Positions 41,356-50,429 of a stretch of 64,000 nt of DNA are shown in pieces. How positions within the stretch are numbered: the stretch's first letter is position 1; every line of letters begins with the position of its first letter. The notes beneath the pieces are model-generated. The model was not told the DNA's origin. It worked only from the letters and a program-made list of their open reading frames with translations, and ran no database searches. Source of the DNA: Bacteroidales bacterium (GTDB lineage: Bacteria > Bacteroidota > Bacteroidia > Bacteroidales > JAFGHD01); assembly GCA_016939365.1 (NCBI GenBank), contig JAFGHD010000082.1, positions 1 to 64,000 of the forward strand, in the 5' to 3' direction. The position numbers and the translations under genes were made by a program.

Positions 41356-42684
41356 CTATTTGTTGAAAAGCCTGATAATATCATTCCCGTTGGCGAAAAT
41401 CAGAAGGGCAAAAATCAGGATCATCCCAACGATCTGTGCGTATTCCAAAAATTTGTCACTGGGTTTCCTGCCCGAGACGATTTCAAAAATCAGGAAAAGA
41501 ACATGACCGCCATCCAACGCGGGAATGGGCAGCAGATTGAGGATGGCCAGCATGATGGAGAGAAAGGCAGTCAGACTCCAGAAGCTCATCCAGTCCCACA
41601 CCGGAGGGAAGATATTTCCGATGGTAATAAATCCGCCGACCGACTCATAAGCCCTGATCTCCGGAGAGAAGATCAGCCTGAGTTGCTTGATGTAACTCCC
41701 GATGCTCTGATATGTACGCTTCAGGCCTGCCGGAATAACACCCAGAAAGGAATACTCTCTTTCATTGAGCTCAAAGTAATAATCGAGCTGCTGTATGGGG
41801 ATGACACCGATCAATCCCTCCGCGGGCACGGTAAGGTGGCATTGTACCGAATCACCTTCCCTCATGACGGTCACTGTGATCCCCTGATTGCGGTATTGTC
41901 CGATCCGGTTCCTGAATTCATCAAAATATCTGATCGGCTGATCATTCAATCCCACTATCCTGTCACCTTTCCGCATTCCGGATTGCGCTGCCACCGAATT
42001 GCCGGTGAAACGATCCACCTCAAAAGGGATTCTGACGCTGATGAAATCGGGTGATTTGTGTTTAACCAGCTTTCCGAGGAATCCATCCGGTACCCGGATG
42101 GATAGCGGTTGACCATCCCTGATCACCTCAATGGTTTGGGCTTCATCCAGGATCAGCTTCTCCGGGATCTTATGGAAATTCTCCACTTTTTCACCGTCAA
42201 GGCTCACGATCATATCGCCATTCTGGAGACCCAGCTCCATACCGAGGGAATCTACCGTAATGCCGTATTTCACGTTTGCAGCCGGAAGGTATTGTTCTCC
42301 CCAGGTCAGCAGCATCATCATATAGATCAGAATGGCCAGCACAATGTTCATGGTCACACCGCCGAGCATCATGATGAGGCGTTGCCAGGCAGGTTTGGCC
42401 CTGAATTCCCATGGCTCCGGAGGTCTTCCCTGATAAGACTTGTCCATGGATTCGTCAATCATGCCTGCGATTTTCACATATCCGCCCAGCGGCAGCCAGC
42501 CAAGACCGTACTCGGTATCACCGCGCTTGAACTTGAACAATGAAAACCACGGATTAAAGAAAAGATAGAACTTCTCCACCCGGGCCCTGAAGATGCGGGC
42601 AGCCATGAAATGACCCATTTCATGAATGATCACCAGGATTGAGATGCTCAGCAGGAACTGGGCTATTTTGATCAGGATCTCCAT
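41356..42684 (-). CDS. rseP: Site-2 membrane metalloprotease RseP
   Basis: A 442-residue intramembrane zinc protease that cuts membrane-bound regulators or leftover signal peptides. The active-site HEMGH lies at residues 21-25 (His21, Glu22, His25) in the first helix; the third ligand is in LPIPALDGGHVLFLIFEIVSG near the C-terminus. Two PDZ-like regions lie between (around KYGITVDSLGMELGLQNGDMI and NSVAAQSGMRKGDRIVGLND). The cytoplasmic GLGWLPLGGYVKIAGM loop is typical. It follows dxr by 118 bases; the dxr-rseP neighbourhood is common in bacteria. Confidence 0.95.
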   Translation of the reverse strand: MEILIKIAQFLLSISILVIIHEMGHFMAARIFRARVEKFYLFFNPWFSLFKFKRGDTEYGLGWLPLGGYVKIAGMIDESMDKSYQGRPPEPWEFRAKPAWQRLIMMLGGVTMNIVLAILIYMMMLLTWGEQYLPAANVKYGITVDSLGMELGLQNGDMIVSLDGEKVENFHKIPEKLILDEAQTIEVIRDGQPLSIRVPDGFLGKLVKHKSPDFISVRIPFEVDRFTGNSVAAQSGMRKGDRIVGLNDQPIRYFDEFRNRIGQYRNQGITVTVMREGDSVQCHLTVPAEGLIGVIPIQQLDYYFELNEREYSFLGVIPAGLKRTYQSIGSYIKQLRLIFSPEIRAYESVGGFITIGNIFPPVWDWMSFWSLTAFLSIMLAILNLLPIPALDGGHVLFLIFEIVSGRKPSDKFLEYAQIVGMILIFALLIFANGNDIIRLFNK

Positions 42685-42802
42685 AGATACTGGGACTGTT
42701 GAACTGATGAAACGTCAATAAAAAGCCTCTTCGGCAGGAAGTTGTGCCGGATGTTCGATACCCTGCTGCTCCGGTCAGGAGGACAGCGTTTATGATTTTT
42801 TA

Positions 42803-43966
42803 TTATGAGGGATTGTTTTGGATCCATTGGTTTGCCAGAACTCGGGTTTCACTGTCGGTCAGTTTCAAATCATCCAGTCCGGGATATTTCACGAAATCAG
42901 CATGCATCAGGCAATAATCATTCACATCCGCTATCTCTGCAAATCCGATCCTTCCGGAGAGGAACGCCCCGACAGCCACCTCATTGCCGGCATTCAGAAC
43001 GCATGGCAGATTTCCGCCTCCCTCAAGTGCCTGATAAGCCAGTGCAAGATTACGAAAATTTCCGAGATCAGGCGTTTCAAAAGTCAGATCGGGGATTTCT
43101 GAGAAATCCAGCGGGCTGAAGGCGACGGGTAACCGTTCAGGGTAACTGAGGGCATATTGTATCGGGAGTCTCATATCCGGATTTCCGAGCTGTGCCTTGA
43201 CTGATCCATCCGTGAAACGGACCATGGAGTGGATGATGGACTGTGGATGGACAAGCACCTCGATAGCGGAGGCCGGTATTCCGAACAGCCAACGTGCTTC
43301 GATCACCTCAAGGCCTTTGTTCATCATTGTGGCGCTGTCTACTGTAATCTTCCGCCCCATGTTCCAGTTGGGATGGGTCAATGCTTCCCGGGCTGTGACC
43401 CCGGCCAGTTCCTTCCGGTTCCATCCGCGGAATGGCCCCCCGGAAGCCGTCAGGCAGATCCGGTCGACCGTTGACATCCGCTCCCCTTTCAGGCATTGAA
43501 AAATCGCAGAGTGTTCGGAGTCGACGGGAAGGATCAATGAACCATGCTCAACAGCCAGGGTAGTGACCTGTTCCCCAGCCACAACAAGCGCCTCCTTGTT
43601 GGCCAGGGCAATACGCTTCCCCCTTTTAATGGCCCCGATCAACGGTTCCAGACCTGCAAAACCGACAATGCCCGCAATGACCAGATCAATGGTATCCGAT
43701 TCCACGATCTGAACCAGAGATTCCTCCCCGGCAAACACCTTGATAGGCAGGGATGCAAGCCCGTCACGAACCTCCCCGTAAAGATCCTTATCGGCAATCA
43801 CTACGGAGTTGGGAGCAAATTCCCGGGCCTGACTGATGAGCAAACCGGCATTTCGCCAGGCAGTCAAAACCTCTACACGGAAAATGCCGGGATGTTCCCT
43901 GATCACTTCCAGAGACTGCCTCCCGACGGAACCGGTAGATCCCAATATAGCGATGCCCTTTTCCAA
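42803..43966 (-). CDS. dxr: 1-deoxy-D-xylulose-5-phosphate reductoisomerase
   Basis: A 387-residue NADPH enzyme of the MEP isoprenoid pathway. The nucleotide-binding start IAILGSTGSVGRQSLEVIREHP, the catalytic and metal residues in PVDSEHSAIFQCLKGE, the flexible loop LTASGGPFRGW, TVDSATMMNKGLEVIEARWLF, VHPQSIIHSMVRFTDGSVKAQLGNPDMRLPIQYAL and the closing LNAGNEVAVGAFLSGRIGFAEI are all intact. Length and domain order are standard. It lies between the M23 peptidase gene (63 bases upstream) and rseP on the minus strand. Confidence 0.96.
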   Translation of the reverse strand: MEKGIAILGSTGSVGRQSLEVIREHPGIFRVEVLTAWRNAGLLISQAREFAPNSVVIADKDLYGEVRDGLASLPIKVFAGEESLVQIVESDTIDLVIAGIVGFAGLEPLIGAIKRGKRIALANKEALVVAGEQVTTLAVEHGSLILPVDSEHSAIFQCLKGERMSTVDRICLTASGGPFRGWNRKELAGVTAREALTHPNWNMGRKITVDSATMMNKGLEVIEARWLFGIPASAIEVLVHPQSIIHSMVRFTDGSVKAQLGNPDMRLPIQYALSYPERLPVAFSPLDFSEIPDLTFETPDLGNFRNLALAYQALEGGGNLPCVLNAGNEVAVGAFLSGRIGFAEIADVNDYCLMHADFVKYPGLDDLKLTDSETRVLANQWIQNNPS

Positions 43967-44029
43967 ATATCAGACCCTAATGGTTATTCCCTTTGGCCAT
44001 ATGACCCCGCCATACCGAACCCATCCGGC

Positions 44030-44929
44030 TCAGAAAACCATATAGCTCCTGGGATCAATCGGGGTGCCGTTATACCAGAGTTCGAAATGGAGGTGGGGGC
44101 CGGTGGTCAGTTCCCCCGAATCGCCAACAATGGCAATGGGATCACCTGCCTTCACAAAATCGCCTGCCTGCTTCAGCAGCACGGCATTGTGCTTGTAAAC
44201 GGATACATAGTTGCCCGGATGCTGTAATACAATCACATAACCCGTTCCAACGGTCCAGTCCGTAAAAACAACTGTCCCGTCAAAAGTGGCCTTCACGGCT
44301 TCGTCCTCCCTGGCAACAATATCGAGACCAAAATGATTCGCTGCCAGGTCAAAATCATTGGTGATCACCCCTTTCAGGGGAGGAAAAAACAGAATGTTCC
44401 CCACCGTGGTTGCCTGACCCGGGAATTCCATATTCTCTCCATAATACAGATTATACTTCACATCACTCTCATATTCCATTCGGAACAGAGAGTCTTCCAG
44501 AGATGGCGAAAGGTCAAGATCATTGAAATCCCTTGCGGTGTCGGGAACCATCCCGGTCTGGGATTCATCAAATTCTTCACCTATCAGTATTTTCCTGATC
44601 GACGAAAGATACTGGTCTTTCAATCTGAATTCCCGTTCCAGCGAATCGGACTTGAATTGCAGTTCATACACCTGCTTTTCCAGGGCCACATTGGTGTAAC
44701 CGGGAATATATTCCCTCAGGGGGGTAAAAGCAATGATGAATGTGGTCAGCACAACCAGCAGAATCGCAAGTGTTCCCGTTACCACAAAAACATTCAACCG
44801 GGAAAGCCTGAATGATAGCTTCTCTTCAAAAGTCTCCTCATTCATGATCAGCAGCCGGTACTTGTTACGCAGCCTGCTGATCCAGCTGGATTTCTTTCTT
44901 TTACCCTTTCCTTTCCTGGAAGTTGTCAT
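44030..44929 (-). CDS. Membrane-anchored M23 metallopeptidase
   Basis: A 299-residue protein. A very basic cytoplasmic N-terminus (TTSRKGKGKRKKSSW) is followed by one membrane helix at about 47-71, a helical linker (ALEKQVYELQFKSDSLEREFRLKDQYLSSI) and a LytM/M23 domain with HFGLDIVA, GTVVFTDWTVGTGYVIVLQHPGNYVSVYKHN and GPHLHFELWYNGTPIDP. The zinc-binding set H-x3-D and HxH is complete, so it could be an active peptidoglycan endopeptidase (DipM/NlpD-like proteins lack some of these). It is the first gene of the minus-strand run, with a -7 box upstream. Confidence 0.9.
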   Translation of the reverse strand: MTTSRKGKGKRKKSSWISRLRNKYRLLIMNEETFEEKLSFRLSRLNVFVVTGTLAILLVVLTTFIIAFTPLREYIPGYTNVALEKQVYELQFKSDSLEREFRLKDQYLSSIRKILIGEEFDESQTGMVPDTARDFNDLDLSPSLEDSLFRMEYESDVKYNLYYGENMEFPGQATTVGNILFFPPLKGVITNDFDLAANHFGLDIVAREDEAVKATFDGTVVFTDWTVGTGYVIVLQHPGNYVSVYKHNAVLLKQAGDFVKAGDPIAIVGDSGELTTGPHLHFELWYNGTPIDPRSYMVF

Positions 44930-45017
44930 AACCTACCCGATCGGGGGATGCATGTGAAGCCGTATTGTACGGCGAATTCAGGTATCCTTCCCGGGGCCCT
45001 TTTCATGATTTGTTCTG

Positions 45018-45025
45018 CAAAAGTA
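45018..45025 (-). promoter_or_regulatory. -7 element for the M23-dxr-rseP operon
   Basis: TACTTTTG on the minus strand matches TAnnTTTG, giving a leader of about 85 bases before the ATG at 44929. No convincing -33 partner was seen. Confidence 0.42.
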
Positions 45026-45209
45026 GCAACGATTCCCGAACCGGTCGGTTGCCGGATTATGGATAACGGGGAATTAGTCCGTTTTCTTGTTCTTTCGAAT
45101 GTGCAAGAACAGTGTTCGGAAGTATCTGCCACCGGCCTTCCGTTTGGATCATAGCCTGCTGCATTCAGGTCGGTCCGTCCATGAGTGGTGACCATTCGCA
45201 AAAATGAAA

Positions 45210-45217
45210 TAATTTTG
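45210..45217 (+). promoter_or_regulatory. -7 element for porW
   Basis: TAATTTTG matches TAnnTTTG, about 130 bases before the porW start. No -33 TTTG was found at the usual distance. Confidence 0.4.
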
Positions 45218-45345
45218 CAGAAAAGAAGTTATTAAGGTTGATTCTCAACATATAATATCCCGGGCGATGGGATATCCCGGGAGGATGTTTTTTGTGCATT
45301 CACAGGGGGGGAAAAAACGCCTGACAAACAACTGATTACTGATCA

Positions 45346-48003
45346 TTGCAAATCCATATCACCCATAGGACATTCTGGTGGATGCTGCTGTTGGTGGCCA
45401 TTCCGGTATTTCTGTCGTGCTCAACCAAGAAGAATACCTTTACCCGGCGGGTTTACCACAACCTGACCGGCCATTACAACACATTCTGGAACGGCAGGGA
45501 GAGTTACCGTGAAGGTGTCGATCAGTTGGAAAGCACGGTTACGGATAACTACAACAAGCTGTTGCCGGTGTTTAACTATGGTACCGACCAGGAAGCCCAG
45601 AGCCTTAATACTTACATGGACCGGGCAATAGAAAAGGCCTCAATCAACATCCAGCGGCATTCCATGTACTTCAACCGGCGGGAATACGTGCGGTGGATCG
45701 ACGACAGCTACATGCTCATCGGAAAAGCCTACTTCTACAAGCATGAATTCAACAAGGCCAGACGGACATTCGAGTTCGTGATCAATGAGTACAAAAACAA
45801 CGATATCCGTTTTGAGGCCATGTTATGGCTGGGCAATACCCTTATCCAACTGGAAAAATACAACAGTGCCCAGTCGGCCCTTGACAACCTTCAGAACGAG
45901 GCGGATAAAAATCCTGTTCCCAAGGAGGTCAGAAAAACGTTGCCTTTGGTGAGGGCCGACTTGTTTATCCGGCAGAACAAGCTTCCACAGGCCCGGCAAT
46001 ACCTTGAAGATGCCATATGGCTGGGACAGCCCCGGAAAGTGGAACCCCGTACCCGCTACATCCTCGGCCAGATATACCAGCTGGAGGGTGAACTGTACAA
46101 AGCTTCGGAGTATTACCTCTCGGTCATCAAAAAAAATCCGCCGTATGTCATGGCATTCAATGCAGGGATCAACCTGGCCCGTTGTTATGATACCCGGTAT
46201 GGCGACAGCCGGGAAATTGAGAAAAAACTCACCAAGATGCTTCGGGAGGACAAGAACAAGGATTTCCTGGACCAGATTTATTATGCCCTGGCCGACATTG
46301 CCCTCAAGAACGGTCAGGACACCCTGGCGATCAGTTTCCTGAAGCTATCAGTGGCCACCAGCGTGATGAACAATTACCAGCGGGCTGCCTCAGCGCTCAA
46401 GCTGGGTGATATCTACTTCAGCACGAGGGAATATGAGCCGGCACAGGCATATTACGATACAGCCATGCAGGTTCTTCCCGAAGACTACCCGGACTACAAG
46501 CAGATAGCTGCCCGTACCGAATCCCTTTCAGATCTGGTGGCCAACCTGGTGGTCATTCAGACCGAGGATAGCCTACAGCGGCTTGCCGCCATGCCCGAAG
46601 AGGAAAGACTGGCCCTGATCGACAAGTTGATCGAGGATCTGAAAAGGGAGGAGGAGTTGCGCAAGGAAGAGGAGGAGCAGCAACAGGCGCTGGCTGATAT
46701 GATGAACCAGATGAACCGTGGTGAAGGCACTTCCGGCCCCACCTCAGGCAGCCCAACAGGATCCGGGAACTGGTATTTCTATAACCCCTCTGCCCTGAGC
46801 TTCGGATTCACAGAGTTCACAAAAACATGGGGACGCAGGAAACTCGAAGACCTGTGGAGGCTTTCCGACAAAAAGGCAGTGTTCGGTGAGGAAGAAGAAC
46901 TGATGGCAGCCGATAGCCTCGCTTCAGACAGCACCCAGATCGTTTCCACCGACCCTTACAAAAGGGAAACCTATCTTCAGGACATTCCCCTGACAGAGGA
47001 GCAAATGGCCGCATCCAATGAAAAAATCCAGGACGCGCTCTACAACATAGGCCTGATTTACAAGGACCGGTTGGTTGACCTCATCCGCGCTGCGGAGACT
47101 CTTGAAAAACTGATCGAAAGGTTTCCAGACACCCCCCACCTGCTGCTGTCTTATTACTATCTTTACCTGATCTACACCGATCTGCCGGACCCGCAACAGG
47201 CAGAGCTTTACAAGAGCCTGATCGTAAAAGAGTTCCCAGACAGCGATTATGCAAGGCTGCTCACTGACCCCGATTTTTTCAGGGAGCTCGCAGAGAAGGA
47301 GAACGAGGTGGCCAGGCTATATGCCTCCACATACCAGGCCTATGAGGATGGAAGTTTCTATACGGTGTTGACAAACAGCAACCGGGCACTCGATACTTAC
47401 GAGGAGCCCGAAGATATCCTGTCCCGGTTTGCATACCTGAGAGCCCTGGCCATAGGCAAAATCGAAGTGGCCGACTCGCTGCAGAAAGCCCTCGAAAACC
47501 TCGTTGAAACCTATCCCGACAGCGAGGTGATCCCCCTGGCCCAGAATATCCTTGACTTCCTCTCAGCTCCTCCTGATACGGCTACCGTTGTTGCTGAAGA
47601 GCCCGAAATTGTCCATGACATTTCCATCTATACATTCAATGAAAATGCAAGACAGATATTCACACTGGTGTTAAACGATGCCACGGTCAATACCGAAGCC
47701 CTCAAAGTCAGGATTTCCGACTTCAACGGGAAGAACTACAAGCTCGACAACCTCTCCATCACGAACATCCTCCTGGATTCCAAACGGCAACTGGTCATGG
47801 TGGGCAGCTTCGCGGAACTCAGAAGGGCAACGGTCTATTTTCAGGCTATCATGAATGATGAATATGTCTTCTCGGGTATCGATCCGGAAGATTACTCCGG
47901 ATTTATCATGTCGCAGGACAATTACCCGGTCTTCTACAAGGACAAGGATGTTGAAAAGTACCTGGCCTTCTTCCGTGAGTATTACCGTATTGAGTCACCA
48001 TGA
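45346..48003 (+). CDS. porW: T9SS component lipoprotein PorW/SprE (TPR)
   Basis: An 885-residue TPR lipoprotein like PorW of Porphyromonas and SprE of Flavobacterium, needed for type IX secretion and, in gliders, motility. The lipobox LSC puts the lipid on Cys25, followed by STKKNTFTRRVYHNLTGHYNTFWNGRESY, the typical opening. TPR-like helices occupy about 95-400 (MLIGKAYFYKHEFNKARRTFEFVI, ARYLEDAIW region), then an acidic Glu-rich coiled segment (LKREEELRKEEEEQQQ), the block WYFYNPSALSFGFTEFTKTWGRRKLEDLWRLS that is distinctive of PorW/SprE, further repeats and a C-terminal domain. The start is the TTG at 45346: a TGA stop lies just upstream, and the next ATG would remove the basic n-region of the signal. 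Confidence 0.9.
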   Translation: MQIHITHRTFWWMLLLVAIPVFLSCSTKKNTFTRRVYHNLTGHYNTFWNGRESYREGVDQLESTVTDNYNKLLPVFNYGTDQEAQSLNTYMDRAIEKASINIQRHSMYFNRREYVRWIDDSYMLIGKAYFYKHEFNKARRTFEFVINEYKNNDIRFEAMLWLGNTLIQLEKYNSAQSALDNLQNEADKNPVPKEVRKTLPLVRADLFIRQNKLPQARQYLEDAIWLGQPRKVEPRTRYILGQIYQLEGELYKASEYYLSVIKKNPPYVMAFNAGINLARCYDTRYGDSREIEKKLTKMLREDKNKDFLDQIYYALADIALKNGQDTLAISFLKLSVATSVMNNYQRAASALKLGDIYFSTREYEPAQAYYDTAMQVLPEDYPDYKQIAARTESLSDLVANLVVIQTEDSLQRLAAMPEEERLALIDKLIEDLKREEELRKEEEEQQQALADMMNQMNRGEGTSGPTSGSPTGSGNWYFYNPSALSFGFTEFTKTWGRRKLEDLWRLSDKKAVFGEEEELMAADSLASDSTQIVSTDPYKRETYLQDIPLTEEQMAASNEKIQDALYNIGLIYKDRLVDLIRAAETLEKLIERFPDTPHLLLSYYYLYLIYTDLPDPQQAELYKSLIVKEFPDSDYARLLTDPDFFRELAEKENEVARLYASTYQAYEDGSFYTVLTNSNRALDTYEEPEDILSRFAYLRALAIGKIEVADSLQKALENLVETYPDSEVIPLAQNILDFLSAPPDTATVVAEEPEIVHDISIYTFNENARQIFTLVLNDATVNTEALKVRISDFNGKNYKLDNLSITNILLDSKRQLVMVGSFAELRRATVYFQAIMNDEYVFSGIDPEDYSGFIMSQDNYPVFYKDKDVEKYLAFFREYYRIESP

Positions 48004-48053
48004 TCCGAACTTTTCCGCACTTTCATCGTATGTAGTTGTAAATACCAGAAAAC

Positions 48054-48461
48054 ATGTCAAAACCCATCCCACCCGAAACTTCAGTGAACAAGCTGGTTCA
48101 GGGCACCATTGTAAAAGGGGAGGTCATGGCCAACGGTGACTTCCGGATTGACGGTACACTGATCGGCTCGATCACTTCCAAAGGCCGGCTGGTGGTTGGC
48201 TCCACAGGAGAGATCGAAGGAGAAATCCACTGTCAGAATGCCGATATTTCAGGAAAGGTCAAGGCACGGATTGCAGTGTCCGAATTATTGACACTGAAAG
48301 CTTCCGCTAACCTCAACGGCGACGTTTCAACAGGGAAGCTGGCCATTGAGCCGGGTGCAAAATTCACAGGAACCTGTAACATGGATGGCGGCGTTATGAA
48401 AAAGGATGTGAAAGCTGCCGGAAATGAAGAAGCCAGAGCAAAGGAGAAAATTCTTGGATAG
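48054..48461 (+). CDS. Bactofilin (polymer-forming cytoskeletal protein)
   Basis: A 135-residue bactofilin. The central domain of about 100 residues is a right-handed beta-helix of short repeating strands (IVKGEVMANGDFRIDGTLIGSI, GRLVVGSTGEIEGEIHCQNADISGKVKARIAVSELLTLKASANLNGDVSTGKLAIEPGAKFTGTC), flanked by a short N-terminal tail and a Lys/Glu-rich C-terminal tail. Bactofilins polymerise into filaments that guide cell-wall synthesis or position proteins. The last 38 bases overlap the AtpZ-like gene start. It lies in an operon after porW. Confidence 0.93.
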   Translation: MSKPIPPETSVNKLVQGTIVKGEVMANGDFRIDGTLIGSITSKGRLVVGSTGEIEGEIHCQNADISGKVKARIAVSELLTLKASANLNGDVSTGKLAIEPGAKFTGTCNMDGGVMKKDVKAAGNEEARAKEKILG

Positions 48462-48645
48462 CTATGCCCGCTATTCAGCCCTCGCCTTCCAGATGCTGGT
48501 GATTATCCTGGCTGGGGTGTGGGGCGGATATCAGCTTGACAAATGGCTCAATACAGGATTCCCCGTCTTTACACTGATCCTTTCGCTGGTTTCCGTTGCC
48601 CTTGCCATTTACTATGCCATCAGGGATTTCCTGAGTAAAAAATAA
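48424..48645 (+). CDS. AtpZ-like small membrane protein
   Basis: A 73-residue protein with two membrane helices: YARYSALAFQMLVIILAGVWGGYQLDKWL and FPVFTLILSLVSVALAIYYAIRDF. The GGYQLDKWL motif after the first helix is the hallmark of the AtpZ/AtpI-like family, which assists assembly or cation supply of the F1Fo-ATP synthase rotor. It overlaps the bactofilin gene by 38 bases. In many Bacteroidota this gene is followed by a small membrane protein and then atpB; here the small protein follows, but the ATP synthase genes do not. Confidence 0.85.
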   Translation: MKKPEQRRKFLDSYARYSALAFQMLVIILAGVWGGYQLDKWLNTGFPVFTLILSLVSVALAIYYAIRDFLSKK

Positions 48646-48655
48646 TCCCCGGAAG

Positions 48656-49045
48656 ATGTTCGGCTTTTCCATGAAAAGATTCCTGATAAGACTGACATTC
48701 CTCACATTGCTGATTGCTGCAGCCACCTATATCGCATTCCGTCTGTTGCCCCCGTCTTATGTCACCCCGGCTCTTCCCGGAATCATCCTCTTTTTCTATG
48801 TCACCACCGTGCTGGTCCACTGGATTTTGCTCAAGGCCTCCCACAGCCGGTTTGAGAGGTTCGTGAACTGGTTCATGTTGCTGACGGTGGGAAAACTCAT
48901 CCTTTTCCTTACGCTTATCCTGGTATATTCCCTGATCAACCGTGAGGATGCTGTGGCTTTTATTCTGGCTTTCTCGGTCCTGTATGTGGCATATACCCTG
49001 TTCGAAGTGATCACCAGTCTCAGGATGGCCGGAAAACGCAGCTAA
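48656..49045 (+). CDS. Small four-helix membrane protein (AtpI-region type)
   Basis: A 129-residue hydrophobic protein with four membrane helices (FLTLLIAAATYIAFRLL, ALPGIILFFYVTTVLVHWILL, WFMLLTVGKLILFLTLILVYSL, AFILAFSVLYVAYTLFEVITSL) and a basic C-terminus. It occupies the place where, in other Bacteroidota, a protein of this size sits between AtpZ and ATP synthase subunit a; a role with the ATP synthase is therefore inferred from position only. The start may instead be the ATG five codons in (MKRFLIR). Its stop TAA shares two bases with the stop of the convergent IPExxxVDY gene. Confidence 0.7.
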   Translation: MFGFSMKRFLIRLTFLTLLIAAATYIAFRLLPPSYVTPALPGIILFFYVTTVLVHWILLKASHSRFERFVNWFMLLTVGKLILFLTLILVYSLINREDAVAFILAFSVLYVAYTLFEVITSLRMAGKRS

Positions 49046-49518
49046 GCGATTCTCCCCCCGGCCGACCTGTTGATCTCCATCAGGTGCATCTCCAGGTCTG
49101 TATAAAACAGTTCCGCATCCTTCAGCTGATCCATCCGGATGACAGTTGCAGTGAGGATATGCGGTATCTTTCTGATCGACTCCGCCATGGAGGCACTTTT
49201 GCGGAGTCCTTCCTGGCCGTTAAGCAGGAGGAAATAGTCAAGATTTCTGTATTCAGGAAACAATACGCCCTGAGGATGATAATTGGCCAGCATGAATACG
49301 GCGATCCGGTTGTCAGGGTCATGATAATGGAATAGCGGGTAGTGCAGGCTTTCAATGGTTTTTTTTCTCCTGACCGGGAGATCGCCGATCCGGGCGAGAT
49401 GCCATTTCAGGATATTGTTCAGATGGTAGGCCAGCCAGTAATCCCTTTTATGACAGGAAATGCCGATGATCACATCATCGGATCCGGCATCCATCTCAAG
49501 CCTGATCCTTTTAGGCAT
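49042..49518 (-). CDS. IPExxxVDY-family protein
   Basis: A 158-residue protein of the Bacteroidota-specific family named after a conserved motif; here the motif is a variant, FPEYRNLDYFLLLNG. Other visible features are YWLAYHLNNILKWHLAR in the N-terminal half and KIPHILTATVIRMDQLKDAELFYTDLEMHLM near the end. It has no signal peptide or membrane segment. It is encoded directly downstream of rnc on the same strand, its usual position, and may be related to RNase III or rRNA processing, but no activity is known. Confidence 0.82.
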   Translation of the reverse strand: MPKRIRLEMDAGSDDVIIGISCHKRDYWLAYHLNNILKWHLARIGDLPVRRKKTIESLHYPLFHYHDPDNRIAVFMLANYHPQGVLFPEYRNLDYFLLLNGQEGLRKSASMAESIRKIPHILTATVIRMDQLKDAELFYTDLEMHLMEINRSAGGRIA

Positions 49519-49692
49519 CTCAAAGGGTATATATGATGTTTTACGCTAACTCCCCATTCAGGGTTACCCGGATAGATTTTCAATGAAAAACCTGTTATTA
49601 GACAGGATCTAACGGAACAGGAAAAAACCGGATTCACAAATATCGGGAATGAAGGGATCGGGGGGCGTTGGAATTCACGGATCAGGCAATAG

Positions 49693-50421
49693 TCATATCT
49701 CCCTGAGGCTCAGGATCGAACAGGCTTTTTCGGCGGCGCTGTATTCGGCTCCCTTGATGGAGTAATCCTGTCCAGTGGCAACGAGTTCATTGTTGACCCA
49801 AAGTTCCACCATATACTGCCGGTAACGCCCATGACCCTTTTCCTCGGCCATCCTGAATTCCAGAGGTAGCTTTTCCTTCTGTGACCATTCGATCAGGAGG
49901 CTTTTGGAGTTGGAACCTTCCTTTTCCAGGCGGTCCAGGTCGACATGCACATCGATGATCCGGCTGATGATCACCTTTTTGGCAAAATCATAACCCTTGT
50001 CGAGATAGATAGCTCCGATGAAGGCTTCAAAGGCATCGCCATGGACTGATTTCTGGTGCTGCTGACCGGGAGGGACGGAGGGTAACAGCAGGTCAATACC
50101 CAGCTTCACGCTGAGTTTGTTGAGATGTACCCTGTTCACGATCCTCGATCGCATCTCCGTCAGGAATCCCTCATCCCGGTAAGGAAATTTCTTGAACAGA
50201 TAATCCGCTACCACAGAGCCCAATACAGCATCACCGAGATACTCCAGTCTTTCATTGCTCATCTTCATTCCGTTCACCTTTTCCTGTGCTGCGGATCTGT
50301 GACAGAAAGCAAGCTTGTAAAGGCTGATATTGTCCGGCAGAAATCCGAAGATGTTACGTACGGACTGCAGGAGTTCTTTTTCCGGGGAGAGCCAAATCCT
50401 GATTGGTTTCAGCAGGTTCAA
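49693..50421 (-). CDS. rnc: Ribonuclease III
   Basis: A 242-residue double-strand RNA endonuclease that processes rRNA precursors and other duplex RNA. The catalytic signature is NERLEYLGDAVLGSVVADYLFKKFP; the second metal-binding acid lies in VHGDAFEAFIGAIYLDKGYDFAKK. The double-stranded-RNA-binding domain (about residues 170-240) has SLLIEWSQKEKLPLEFRM and ATGQDYSIKGAEYSAAEKACSIL. The fabF stop lies eight bases away on the same strand; the order acpP, fabF, rnc is a widely conserved block. Confidence 0.95.
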   Translation of the reverse strand: MNLLKPIRIWLSPEKELLQSVRNIFGFLPDNISLYKLAFCHRSAAQEKVNGMKMSNERLEYLGDAVLGSVVADYLFKKFPYRDEGFLTEMRSRIVNRVHLNKLSVKLGIDLLLPSVPPGQQHQKSVHGDAFEAFIGAIYLDKGYDFAKKVIISRIIDVHVDLDRLEKEGSNSKSLLIEWSQKEKLPLEFRMAEEKGHGRYRQYMVELWVNNELVATGQDYSIKGAEYSAAEKACSILSLREI

Positions 50422-50429
50422 GGCAAGGG

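Larger units (their letters stand above)
44930..45345. other. Divergent intergenic region between M23 gene and porW
   Basis: A 416-base stretch with no gene I would accept. It contains a -7 box on each strand (45018-45025 minus, 45210-45217 plus) and a GC-rich repeated motif TATCCCGGG twice near 45255-45280 (with GGGATA between, allowing a small hairpin). It likely serves as a two-way promoter region. Confidence 0.6.

Noticed and set aside
45255..45280. TATCCCGGG repeats as an operator or attachment site
   Set aside because: Only two short copies with weak dyad symmetry; no further evidence.
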